From Fibrobacteria bacterium (GTDB lineage Bacteria; Fibrobacterota; Fibrobacteria; UBA11236; JADFYW01), in NCBI GenBank assembly GCA_015232855.1, contig JADFYW010000035.1, forward strand, positions 1-34,310: a stretch of DNA of 34,310 nucleotides, in the 5' to 3' direction. The position numbers and the translations under genes were made by a program. The notes below the pieces were generated by a model. The model worked only from the letters and a program-made list of their open reading frames with translations. It was not told where the DNA came from and ran no database searches. This document shows positions 16,774 to 25,597 of this stretch, one piece after another (positions within the stretch are counted from its first letter, which is position 1; every line of letters starts with the position of its first letter).

Positions 16774-19683
16774 TTAATTACATGGAGTTGCTTGTGCAAA
16801 TATTGTTCCATCACCACTTACACACACATAACGATTTCCGGAACCTGCTAGATTATCAATAATTATTTGTCCATCTCCAAGAATACTCATTATTCCATTT
16901 CCATCTTTATTTTCAAAATGAGTATTTATATCTGAACTGTTTGAGCCTGCTGTTACTTTTAGTCCAAAATTTTCTCCTGCGGTTGCTCTGGTATTTTTTA
17001 TCTGGACTAATTGGTCATTAACATCTTTTTCAATGGTTAATGTTTTGTTTGGAGTAGTAGTGCCTATCCCAACATTTCCACCGTCAGGACTTATTGAGAG
17101 ATTACGATATGTTGTGCCATCTGTAGAAATGGCATCAATTCGGCTCACTTTTCCTGTGTCGTTTGTTAAGATCCTGAACATGGCCGTTGAATCATTTTCA
17201 GTGGCGGTTGAACTGCGAAAAGCAAGTTGCCTATTATTATCCCTATTGAGATTCAATAATATTTCGATACCATGTTTTGGATCATCATTTACACCTGGAG
17301 TGTAGTTTCCTAACCCTGAAAGTCTTATTACTTCCCTTACGTCGAGTGGAGCTTGAGGTGTTATAGTACCAATGCCAATGTTACCGTTATCATTATATAT
17401 CCCCAATTGCTCGGTAAAGGTCTCTCCATTTGTTTCATCACCAGTGCCCGGTGTGGTAATTTGGTTGGCATCCAAACCATAGAAGGTGATTTTAGAAGAA
17501 AGAGCCGCATCCGTTACGCTGGTATTTCCACCTTTAGTAACAGAGAAAGATAATTTCATTTTTGATTTGACTGAATATCTGGTATCGAAAATTTCAGCGG
17601 ATAATTCACCTTTATCAATTGATGCAAAAGAAGAATTATAGGATCCAAGATTGGTATGATATATAGGAGAAAGTTTGGTTTCAAAATAATCATTGCCATC
17701 ACTGGCATTTGTTCTTCTTATACTTAATCTCCACTTGGCTACTCTGGAAGCATAGGCGCCTCTACTCACAAGACCATAATTAATCTCTACTTCTGCTACT
17801 CCTGAAAAGTCAGTAGGTAAATTAAAGGACATAAATTCATTTGGATTACCATCTGCAGATACAGTTGAATAATTAGTAAAAGTTACGGCCTCTCTACTTT
17901 GGGCGATTGCACCATTCACTTCTAATTTCTGATGTGGGCTAGTAGTTCCAATGCCCACATATCCATTTGTATCAATTGTCATTTTAATATCTCCACTGCC
18001 GGACCCGCCGGTGCCTAAAGCAAGTACATTTCCTGTATCTGAATAAATAAGTGTGCCCCAATAAGCATCAGGCTTATTAAAAGAGCGAATACCACCGTTT
18101 GAAGGTCCCCATTCCGTTGACCAATCAAGGAAATGTACACTGGAAATGTCATCGTGTTTTAGGGAAAGAATGCTTTGAGGAGAAGGGGTTCCAATACCTA
18201 ATCTGTTATTTCCATTATCCCAAAATAGATTGGAATTATTTTGAGAAATCACACCTGAAGCACCAGAGAATAAAATAGAGCCTTGTGTTAAGGTAGATAA
18301 TTTTAGGGTGTTATCGAACTGGCTTGCGCCTGTTGCCGTAAAAGTACCATAAACATCAAGCTTAGTGTTTATTCCCACATCTCCACTAAAAGATGCGTTT
18401 GCTGCAGTCATGGTCCCTGATACTGAGGTGTTCTCCATTATTACATTACCTTCAAATGCACCTTTTACGGTTAAATCCCCATATACGGTAACATTGGAAT
18501 CTCCGGTAACATTAAAAAGACTATCACCGTTTCCGTTTATCAATAGAAGACCATTAGAGTCAATAGAAGCACCAGCCACCTGCAATGTTAAATTTCCTAA
18601 AGAATTAATTTGGAGATCACTGCTATATCCTGACATTCTATTTGAAATAGAATCAAGAGTATTGGTTATAGAATCTGGAATAGATGACAAGTACTCTGAA
18701 TGAAGATGATTACCCGCGGCAGCCATTGAAGAGCTTGTACCAAATCCGGGAAATCCTACCTTGATTGTGTTTAGGGAAATAGCTGATGAGTTTTGAGAAA
18801 CCGTTGATGTTAATCCAATCAAATCGCTATAAGTGGAGTTCCATTTTGTCATATCACTTTCTGCAATCCCTTTAGCAGCACTGGTACTAAAAACAGGGTC
18901 TGATTCAGAAGATGCAGCGCTTACAGGGCCCATCTTAACCCACTCAGTACCGTTGTTATACCAAAGGTTTCCGGGGTTCCCTTCCACCAGCCAGACAGAA
19001 TGTTTAGGCAAATCTGAACTTTTCATTTCGTCTTCGGTTCCGGACCCCTTTATTTCAAGACCGGCACCGGTTTCACCTTTAACTTCTTCTTTATGATCAC
19101 TGAGAAGAGAAGTAACAACAGAAGAAACTAGTTTACCCATGTCTTTATCGGTAATGGCATATTCGATAAAAAGGATAACACCACGGGAGGCTTCTAAAGC
19201 TCCAATTTCTATTTCCAACCCATCAGTACCCACTAAGGCAAAACCGTTATAATTTTCAATAGAATCAATAAATGCCTGATTGAGGGAAATAGAAACAGCT
19301 ATTTCTTTCAGGTTATCGTTAGGAATTTCAGCACTGCCAAATAGTTTTGAAGTGTCAGGCTCAAGGTCGTAGAAATCTACATGATTTTCAGGCTTGGTTT
19401 TTGATTCATAGGGGTAGATACTGAGTGTGCCGCCGTGAATTACATCTTTTACATATACCACCAGTCTGGCACTAGCGATACTTTCGACTATTATCTCTTC
19501 TAGGAGATGGTCTACCCAGGCGCGTTTTTCATTGGCTTTGATTTCCAGGTATTTTGAATAGCCGTTATAACCGTCATTTACCGTGGCAAATCCATCGCGT
19601 CTTGTTGTGAAGGGGGTTTCAAATCCAAAGGTAATATAGGGGAATATGAGGAAAAAAGTGAAAAAAATTGTTAGGCTTTTCAT
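16774..19683 (-). CDS. Large secreted tail-fibre-like surface protein, copy 2
   Basis: I place the start at the ATG at 19683 (969 residues): AAGGAG lies about 8 bases upstream and the signal peptide (MKSLTIFFTFFLIFPYITFG) begins there. An upstream in-frame ATG at 19782 would add 33 residues ahead of the signal peptide and looks spurious. The conserved N-terminal domain (ETPFTTRRDGFATVNDG to about residue 190) and the linker with EGNPGNLWYNNGTEW almost match copy 1. The C-terminal two thirds are different and carry four GIGT motifs (LGIGTPSPQSILSLKH, VGIGTTSPHQKLEVNG, IGIGTITPQAPLDVRE, VGIGTTTPNKTLTIEK). The end (GTIFAQATPCN) does not match copy 1. It has its own upstream region and is probably a separate transcript. 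A diversified surface fibre or adhesin is the best reading. Confidence 0.75.
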   Translation of the reverse strand: MKSLTIFFTFFLIFPYITFGFETPFTTRRDGFATVNDGYNGYSKYLEIKANEKRAWVDHLLEEIIVESIASARLVVYVKDVIHGGTLSIYPYESKTKPENHVDFYDLEPDTSKLFGSAEIPNDNLKEIAVSISLNQAFIDSIENYNGFALVGTDGLEIEIGALEASRGVILFIEYAITDKDMGKLVSSVVTSLLSDHKEEVKGETGAGLEIKGSGTEDEMKSSDLPKHSVWLVEGNPGNLWYNNGTEWVKMGPVSAASSESDPVFSTSAAKGIAESDMTKWNSTYSDLIGLTSTVSQNSSAISLNTIKVGFPGFGTSSSMAAAGNHLHSEYLSSIPDSITNTLDSISNRMSGYSSDLQINSLGNLTLQVAGASIDSNGLLLINGNGDSLFNVTGDSNVTVYGDLTVKGAFEGNVIMENTSVSGTMTAANASFSGDVGINTKLDVYGTFTATGASQFDNTLKLSTLTQGSILFSGASGVISQNNSNLFWDNGNNRLGIGTPSPQSILSLKHDDISSVHFLDWSTEWGPSNGGIRSFNKPDAYWGTLIYSDTGNVLALGTGGSGSGDIKMTIDTNGYVGIGTTSPHQKLEVNGAIAQSREAVTFTNYSTVSADGNPNEFMSFNLPTDFSGVAEVEINYGLVSRGAYASRVAKWRLSIRRTNASDGNDYFETKLSPIYHTNLGSYNSSFASIDKGELSAEIFDTRYSVKSKMKLSFSVTKGGNTSVTDAALSSKITFYGLDANQITTPGTGDETNGETFTEQLGIYNDNGNIGIGTITPQAPLDVREVIRLSGLGNYTPGVNDDPKHGIEILLNLNRDNNRQLAFRSSTATENDSTAMFRILTNDTGKVSRIDAISTDGTTYRNLSISPDGGNVGIGTTTPNKTLTIEKDVNDQLVQIKNTRATAGENFGLKVTAGSNSSDINTHFENKDGNGIMSILGDGQIIIDNLAGSGNRYVCVSGDGTIFAQATPCN

Positions 19684-19892
19684 GAAATTTTCTCCTTCAC
19701 GGTAATTGAGTGGATCTGTAGTAATGCTCTTAGAAAAGAAAAAATAGTGGAGCAACTTTTTGACTATTTCTAGAACCATCAATAAATATTCAATCCATTT
19801 AAGAAAGTTTTGTAAAAAATCAAATATAAGTAAACTTTTTAGAAAAGTAAAAAGTAATAGTAATCTGGGGGTCTAGGAGTACGGATTTAAGG
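19684..19892. other. Intergenic region upstream of fibre gene copy 2
   Basis: 209 AT-rich bases without a gene. It holds the fibre-gene ribosome binding site (AAGGAG on the minus strand near 19695) and the CTTTTCTAAAAAGTTTAC motif at 19830-19847. A related CTTTTCTAAGAG lies near 19726-19737. I see no intrinsic terminator for the preceding glycosyltransferase gene. Confidence 0.4.
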
Positions 19893-20681
19893 TTAATAAT
19901 TATCTGCTTTTAGAAAAAAAGACTTAATCCGTTTCTTGTAAAACTCTTTTACAAACAGAGGAAATAACTGAATAGGTTCAATTATATATCGGGACCAAAG
20001 ACGATTAGGATCTTCTTTTAATCTAAAAACCCATTCTAGTCCGAGTCTCCCCATCCAACGTGGCGGAGTTCTAACCTCTCCGGAGACATAGTCAAAACAT
20101 GCTCCACTATTCATAATTACTTTTGCTTGTATTTTATTAAAATTTTCGATAATCCAGGATTCTTGTCTTGGCATTCCCATGCCAACCAGAAGGATGTCTG
20201 GTGAAAAAAGCTTAATTTGCTCTAAAACAGAGATATTTTCTTTACTATTTGGAGATATATCAAAATAGCCGTGGTGATAATCAGAACGTACTTGTCCAAT
20301 CTCTTGATTGATTTTATGAAACGCTTTTTTAGCAACACCGGGCTTGGATCCAAGGTAGAATACTTTATAGTCTCTTTTATGAATGAGTTGTATTAAGGGA
20401 TCGATTAAATCTACATAGGTTATTCTATTGGGTCTGTGCACAGGGATTCCAAGGAGATTAGCGATAAAAACCATGCTCATACCATCAATATGAATATAGT
20501 CGCATTTGGAATTGAATTTTTGTAATAACTTATTTGACTGATTGAGATAGAGACTATGCAGGTTATGGTTGCCAATAATGGTTTTCTTATCAGACTCTAT
20601 GGACTCTGTGATTATTTTTAATAGAGTGCTAAGGTCAAAATCGTTAACCCAGATGTTAAATAAGGAATAAATATTTAGCAT
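19893..20681 (-). CDS. WecG/TagA/CpsF-family glycosyltransferase
   Basis: A 262-residue cytoplasmic, membrane-associated glycosyltransferase of the GT26 family. Diagnostic segments are the GNHNLHSLYLNQS region near residue 38, HIDGMSMVFIANLLG near 65, RITYVDLIDPL near 82, KVFYLGSKPGVAKKA near 104, ILLVGMGMPRQESWI near 160, and SGACFDYVSGEVRTPPRWMGRLGLEW near 190-215. These enzymes transfer N-acetylmannosaminuronic acid, N-acetylmannosamine or related sugars onto a lipid-linked intermediate during polysaccharide synthesis. The length is normal for the family. It is divergent from the GT4 gene at 20892 and next to Wzz and acyltransferase genes, which supports a role in exopolysaccharide or O-antigen synthesis. 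The sugar used cannot be read from the sequence. Confidence 0.9.
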   Translation of the reverse strand: MLNIYSLFNIWVNDFDLSTLLKIITESIESDKKTIIGNHNLHSLYLNQSNKLLQKFNSKCDYIHIDGMSMVFIANLLGIPVHRPNRITYVDLIDPLIQLIHKRDYKVFYLGSKPGVAKKAFHKINQEIGQVRSDYHHGYFDISPNSKENISVLEQIKLFSPDILLVGMGMPRQESWIIENFNKIQAKVIMNSGACFDYVSGEVRTPPRWMGRLGLEWVFRLKEDPNRLWSRYIIEPIQLFPLFVKEFYKKRIKSFFLKADNY

Positions 20682-20891
20682 AATTATATTGAGTTATATA
20701 CTACTATTTTTGGAAATTATTAATAAATAGGGGAATGAAGGGTTCTTTTTATATTTTTTTCTTGTATTAATGTAATATGGTACTTTCCTGGTAAACAAAG
20801 AGGATGTAATTTAAGTAATTGCTGGATAGAATTCAGGCTATTTTAATTATGTTTTTAAAATTATAAAATTTGTCCTGAAGATAATTAAGAA

Positions 20892-21983
20892 GTGAAAAAA
20901 GTTTTTGTATTTATTACGCAAATGGAGCCAGGTGGGGCTCAGATGGCAGCGATTAAGCTTATGCGTGGTTTAACAAAGCGTGGCTATAACGCAAAGATAT
21001 TTTTTTTATATTCAAAAAGACCCATACCTGGTATTCCAATTCAATTTCGTGTACTGACAACATATAAGCCAAAGCATTTATGGTTTTTTCCCGTACTTCT
21101 TTTTCAGCTTTTCAAAGTTCTTAAAAAAGAAAAACCCGATACGGTAATTTCATTTACGTATTATGCAAATATTATGACTCAACTGGTTGCTTTTTTAACA
21201 GGAGTCTCTTCGAGAATAGCTTCACAACGAAGTGTACGTAATGGTTATCCCTTTATCGCTAAAATCTTGGATCAATTACTTGGAACCTTAGGAATTTATA
21301 CGCATAATATTATGGTTTCAAAAACAGCAATGGATTCTTTCAAGAATTGTCCAAAAGCTTATAAAAGAAGATTTTCTGTTGTATATAATGGTATCATGCC
21401 AGAACAAGGAAACACTGTTCCATGGAATCTTCGGGAGAAAATTGATACGATTAGAGAGAAGGATAGTATTATTATTTCAGTTGGTCGTTTATCGTACCCA
21501 AAAAATCATCAAATACTCATTCGTGCTTTAGAAAACCTACCGTCCGTTCATTTTGTACTTATCGGTGAGGGAGAGTTGCATAATGAACTGATTAAACTGG
21601 CTATTGAAAAGAAAATAGAAAAGAGGTTTACAATACTTCCAGAAGTAAAAAATGATGATGTAATAGGAATCGTTTCACAAGGTGATATATTTGTTTTTCC
21701 TTCATTATATGAGGGCATGAGTAATTCTTTAATTGAGGCTTTGTTTGCCAATATTCCAATTCTTGCCAGTAATATCCCCTCAAACAAAGAGGTGTTGTGT
21801 GAGAATGCTGATGACCAACCAGGAAACTTGTTGTCCTCAAATGATGTTTTTGCGTGGCAGAATGCGATAAGCAGCATACTTGGTGATCAAGCAAAAAGGG
21901 ACGATTTAGTAAAACAGGCACGAAGGTTATCAAAAAGATTTACGATTGATAAAATGATTCAGGGGTTTGAGAATGTTATTTAA
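20892..21983 (+). CDS. GT4-family glycosyltransferase
   Basis: A 363-residue GT-B fold glycosyltransferase. The N-terminal Rossmann half opens with KKVFVFITQMEPGGAQMAAIKLMRGL, whose GGAQ loop binds the acceptor side. The C-terminal half starts with ISVGRLSYPKNH near residue 197 and has LIGEGELHNELIKLA near 222. The nucleotide-sugar site is FVFPSLYEGMSNSLIEALFANIP near 257-280, with the E-x7-E pair of family GT4. Such enzymes add a sugar to a growing lipid-linked polysaccharide on the cytoplasmic face. The GTG start at 20892 places the first beta strand at the N-terminus as expected. It leads the plus-strand set that continues with the Wzz-like and acyltransferase genes, although the next start is 133 bases away. 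Confidence 0.9.
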   Translation: MKKVFVFITQMEPGGAQMAAIKLMRGLTKRGYNAKIFFLYSKRPIPGIPIQFRVLTTYKPKHLWFFPVLLFQLFKVLKKEKPDTVISFTYYANIMTQLVAFLTGVSSRIASQRSVRNGYPFIAKILDQLLGTLGIYTHNIMVSKTAMDSFKNCPKAYKRRFSVVYNGIMPEQGNTVPWNLREKIDTIREKDSIIISVGRLSYPKNHQILIRALENLPSVHFVLIGEGELHNELIKLAIEKKIEKRFTILPEVKNDDVIGIVSQGDIFVFPSLYEGMSNSLIEALFANIPILASNIPSNKEVLCENADDQPGNLLSSNDVFAWQNAISSILGDQAKRDDLVKQARRLSKRFTIDKMIQGFENVI

Positions 21984-22116
21984 ATCTTTTGCGAAGGCTA
22001 CATAAAGTGAAGTGCATTTGGTATCTGGTAAATATCAATCAAAAAAGAAAACGCCTTTAATTTATTCTCAAATATATCATCCTAGCAATTCCTTATAAAA
22101 ATTATATTTTGTAGTT

Positions 22117-23121
22117 ATGAAAAGAGAAGAAATTCTAATGGAAGGAAATAACGAGATAAATATTTTAAAATGGATATATCTCTTTTATAAGAATAAACTT
22201 TTGCTTCTGTTTTTTTTAGTTATGTCCGGATTATACGGAGTAATTACTGGGTTTTTGGAAATTAAGCAATATGAGTCTGTTTTGACTCTGGTTCAAAATC
22301 AAGCAGACAAACAAGGTAGTGCCCTTTCTAGATTGGGGGGACTGGCTTCCTCATTTGGATTTGGGGGCGGAGGGCTTGTTAATGAAACTGAAAAATATGA
22401 AGATTTTATCCAAAGTAGAAATTTTGCTGAGAAATTAAGTGAGGAAACCTTTTTACTAAAAGGGGATAGCATTCCCTTGCCATTATATAAAATACTGGAT
22501 CCTGAGTTACAAAAGGATGATTCCAATTTTGCAATAAAAAAAACCAATAATGTGGTTGGTCATATGAAAGAAAATTTTACCATTGAAATTCGAAAAAATG
22601 GTATTATTAAGATGACAACGTTAACACCTTATCCTGACTTATCGGCTAAATTACTCAACAAAACTGCGGAATTGTTTGATGCTTTTTACAGAGATTATCA
22701 AGGAAAAAAGTCTCTTGAAATGAGGAAGTTTGTAGAAAAGAGGGCCCTGGATCTGGAGAAAAAACTCAGACTGTCAGAAGAGCAATTAAAAGTTTTTAAG
22801 GAAAAGAATCAAGCTGTTGTTCAGTCTCCAAGACTTATGTTGGAAATGGAAAGGATAAAGCGTCAAATTTCTTTGGATATGAAACTTTTTATGACGGTAA
22901 AAACAGAACTTGAAATGGCAAAAATTAATGAACAAAAATCGATTCCTATTCTTAAAGTTTTGGATCCAGCCATTCCATGTTCAAGCCCCAAAACTCCCAA
23001 CAAAAGGCTTATTTTAGTTTCTTCAATAGCTGTAGGCATGGCAATCGCTTTTTTGCTTGTCTTTTTAAAGGAATATTATCGTAAATTAAGACCGATATTA
23101 TCAAAGGTATTCATAGAATAA
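22117..23121 (+). CDS. Wzz/chain-length determinant family protein
   Basis: A 334-residue inner-membrane polysaccharide co-polymerase without a kinase domain. A transmembrane segment (about 29-48, LLLLFFLVMSGLYGVITGFL) is followed by a periplasmic domain with a Gly-rich stretch (GGLASSFGFGGGGL), a long charged coiled coil (about 205-270), and a proline motif (PAIPCSSPKTPNKR) just before the second transmembrane helix (RLILVSSIAVGMAIAFLLVFL). This is the Wzz/PCP layout that sets the chain length of O-antigen or exopolysaccharide. ATG at 22117 lacks a ribosome binding site. The in-frame ATG at 22138 has a purine-rich AGAGAAGAA just upstream and may be the true start. The MBOAT gene follows after 19 bases. 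Confidence 0.87.
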   Translation: MKREEILMEGNNEINILKWIYLFYKNKLLLLFFLVMSGLYGVITGFLEIKQYESVLTLVQNQADKQGSALSRLGGLASSFGFGGGGLVNETEKYEDFIQSRNFAEKLSEETFLLKGDSIPLPLYKILDPELQKDDSNFAIKKTNNVVGHMKENFTIEIRKNGIIKMTTLTPYPDLSAKLLNKTAELFDAFYRDYQGKKSLEMRKFVEKRALDLEKKLRLSEEQLKVFKEKNQAVVQSPRLMLEMERIKRQISLDMKLFMTVKTELEMAKINEQKSIPILKVLDPAIPCSSPKTPNKRLILVSSIAVGMAIAFLLVFLKEYYRKLRPILSKVFIE

Positions 23122-23140
23122 TTCCTTCTATTCCTCGACC

Positions 23141-24542
23141 GTGCTATTTAATTCTTTCATTTTTCTCTATTTTTTTTCAGTCGTTTTCGTTCTTTTCTAT
23201 TCTTTGAAACCGAAATATCGCTGGATTCTTTTACTCGTTTCCAGTTATACCTTTTATATGTATTGGAATATTAATTATGTATTCCTAATTCTTTTTACAA
23301 CGCTATTTTCCTTCTTCATTACTATCCAAATCGCCCGGAATGATGGTGTGAGGCAAAGAAAAATATTACTGATAACAAATATATGTGGTAATCTTGGGGT
23401 CCTTTTTCTTTTTAAGTATTGGAATTTTTTCAATCAAGCTATTGGTGATGGATTAGCCCTTTTGGGATTCACCTATCATCCATCCGGGTTTCAATTATTG
23501 TTGCCAGTTGGTATTTCATTTTACACGTTTCAAGCTTTAAGCTATTCCGTTGATGTATATAAAAGACGGATAAAACCCGAAACACATTTGGGGAAATTTG
23601 CTCTCTTCATATCATTTTTTCCACAACTGGTTGCAGGACCGATTGAAAGGGCTTAAAATTTATTGCCACAATTTAAACATAATAGACAGAAACTCCTCTA
23701 TGAGAATTTTGTTCCCGGTCTATCACAGGTAGTATTTGGTTTCTTTAAAAAAATTGTTGTGGCAGAATTGGCCGCACAATATGTTAATGTTATTTATAAA
23801 CATTATGAAGTACATTCAGGGTCCACTTTATTGTTGGCAACTTATTTATTTGCTATTCAAATCTACTGTGATTTTTCAGGATATTCTGATATTGCAATTG
23901 GCATTGCAAGAATGTTGGGATATGATCTTATGGAGAATTTTAAGCTTCCCTACTTTTCAAAAAATGTAACGGAATTCTGGAGGAGATGGCACATCTCGTT
24001 GTCAACATGGTTAAAGGATTATCTTTATATACCCTTGGGTGGTAATAGAAAAGGCAATTATTCAATGTACAAAAACTTGTTAATAACCATGCTTTTGGGT
24101 GGTTTATGGCATGGGGCATCTTGGAATTTTATTATATGGTGTTTATTTAAGTGCAGAAAAATTTCTTGGTATACATAAATGGAATATGAATAAAAATTTA
24201 TTCTTAAAAATAGTAGGATTTTTCCTAACATTTAATCTTATTTGTATCACTTGGATATTTTTTCGTTCTCCAACAGTTCAATGTGCATTTGTTGTGGTAA
24301 GTAAAATAGTTACCTTGTATCAGTTTTTGAATATTTACACTGATTATGCAAGTCTTCTTGTCTCAATTATTTTTAATATTTCCATTTTGATCTTTCTTGA
24401 GTATTTCTTGCTTAAGAAATATTCGTTTAAGGAACTGGCTTTAAAAAAGAGTCCTTTTTTATTGTTTGGCTTAAATGCTTCTCTTTTTATTATTCTGTTT
24501 GGCGTTCCCGAAGGTAGCCATTTCATTTATTTTCAATTTTAA
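23141..24542 (+). pseudogene. MBOAT-family polysaccharide O-acetyltransferase, broken by a stop codon and a frameshift
   Basis: Three consecutive pieces together make one AlgI-like membrane O-acyltransferase of about 467 codons. Piece 1 (23141-23656) has MLFNSFIFLYFFS, LLPVGISFYTFQALSYSVD and FPQLVAGPIERA. An in-frame TAA at 23654 then interrupts what should read AKNLLPQF (one base, AAA to TAA). Piece 2 continues with EFWRRWHISLSTWLKDYLY and the catalytic-His segment GGLWHGASWNFIIW. It leaves frame near 24139-24145 and reading continues as VYLSAEKFLGIHKW to the stop at 24542. The family normally reads IIWG-x-xHG-xYLS there, so one or more bases are missing. The stop overlaps the next ATG (TAATG). 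The intact form would acetylate a surface polysaccharide together with the SGNH protein. Sequencing error is the main alternative for each lesion. Confidence 0.85.
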
Positions 24543-25503
24543 TGTCTAAAATAATCAAATTTACTGTTGCACTTATTATAGCGACTATACTATTGGACAG
24601 AGGTCTTTCTTTCGTATTGGATCATATGTATATGCATATGAAAACAGGGGCAGAAGGGGGGAAGCTTAATTATCTGTTAGGATTGCCTTCCGTTCCTGGA
24701 GTACTAATTATGGGAAGCTCACGAGCAAACCATCATGTTGATCCGGAGGCTTTCTTAACACCCACGTTTAACCTCGCTGAAGATGGGCGTGGAATAGCTT
24801 ATAATACATCGGTGCTTAAAATACTTGAAGCTAACAAGACTCTCAGTGATACTATTATATTACATATCGATAAAAAAAATTTCCAACATCATAAGGTTAT
24901 GGGAGATTACAAGGGTCTTGATATCAAAGCACTCAGCTTTTTTTATTCCAGAGAAAAATCGGTTACTAATTATATAAATGCCTTTTCTTTTAGTGAAAGG
25001 GTAAAATACTTTTTTAAGTTATTCCGTCATAACGGACGAGTGGCTATAATATTTGAAAATTTTATTGAGTCTAAAATGCGTGGTGATTTTAAAGACAATG
25101 GGTACCGGCCTATTGAAAAGAAAAAAAGGATAGTATAAGTGCCATTTATGCTTCCTGAAAGATTCCACAACATAAATACTATGAACTAGATTGGGGAAAG
25201 AATGGAATGAAATTTTTAAGTGATTTTATCACTACTTGCAAAAATAACAACATCACCCTCATTTGTTTCTGTTCGCCGCTTTTTTCACCTACACCAAAGC
25301 AATTTATAAATATTGATAAGATGCTCTATGATTTCTTTAAGGAAAAAAATGTGCCTTTTTTAGATTATAGCCGTAATGTTATTCAAGGACTGGAAGATCC
25401 ATGGCTATGGAAGGATGGTTCTCATATGAATGAGTCAGGCGCAAAGTTTTTTACAAAGATGTTACTTGAAGATTTGATAAAAATTTCTGGAAAATCAGAA
25501 TGA
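24542..25503 (+). pseudogene. SGNH/DltD-like acetyltransferase partner of the MBOAT, broken by frameshift and stop
   Basis: The first part (24542-25138, 198 codons) has an N-terminal membrane anchor (about 5-25) and VLIMGSSRANHHVDPEAF, the GxS nucleophile block of SGNH/DltD/AlgJ-type proteins. The frame fails in an A7 run (25121-25127). Adding one A lets reading continue as KDSISAIYAS, then a TGA at 25156, then KIPQHKYYELDWGKNGMKF into the last open part (25207-25503). That part carries the catalytic Asp-His block DGSHMNESGAKFF. The nucleophile and the Asp/His therefore sit on different sides of two lesions. These periplasmic proteins accept acetyl groups from the MBOAT channel and place them on polysaccharide. 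The start overlaps the MBOAT stop, which confirms a two-gene unit. Confidence 0.82.
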
Positions 25504-25597
25504 ATGCTGTGAAATAAACACTTACTGCTGGAGATAAAGACGGTGGTTCAAGAACATTATAAGATTTCCTAAGGAGAGAACCAAGAGAAATTGTATT

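Noticed and set aside
11892-19683. Prophage origin for the fibre genes
   Set aside because: Both fibre proteins have Sec signal peptides and lie with a lipoprotein and a periplasmic chaperone; no capsid, terminase, integrase or lysis genes are present.
23650-23665. Stop-codon recoding in the MBOAT gene
   Set aside because: Other genes in the window use TAA and TGA as normal stops, and the same gene also has a frameshift, so mutation or error is simpler.
24130-24150. Programmed ribosomal frameshift in the MBOAT gene
   Set aside because: There is no slippery heptamer, and the family alignment suggests missing residues (the usual HG) at this place.
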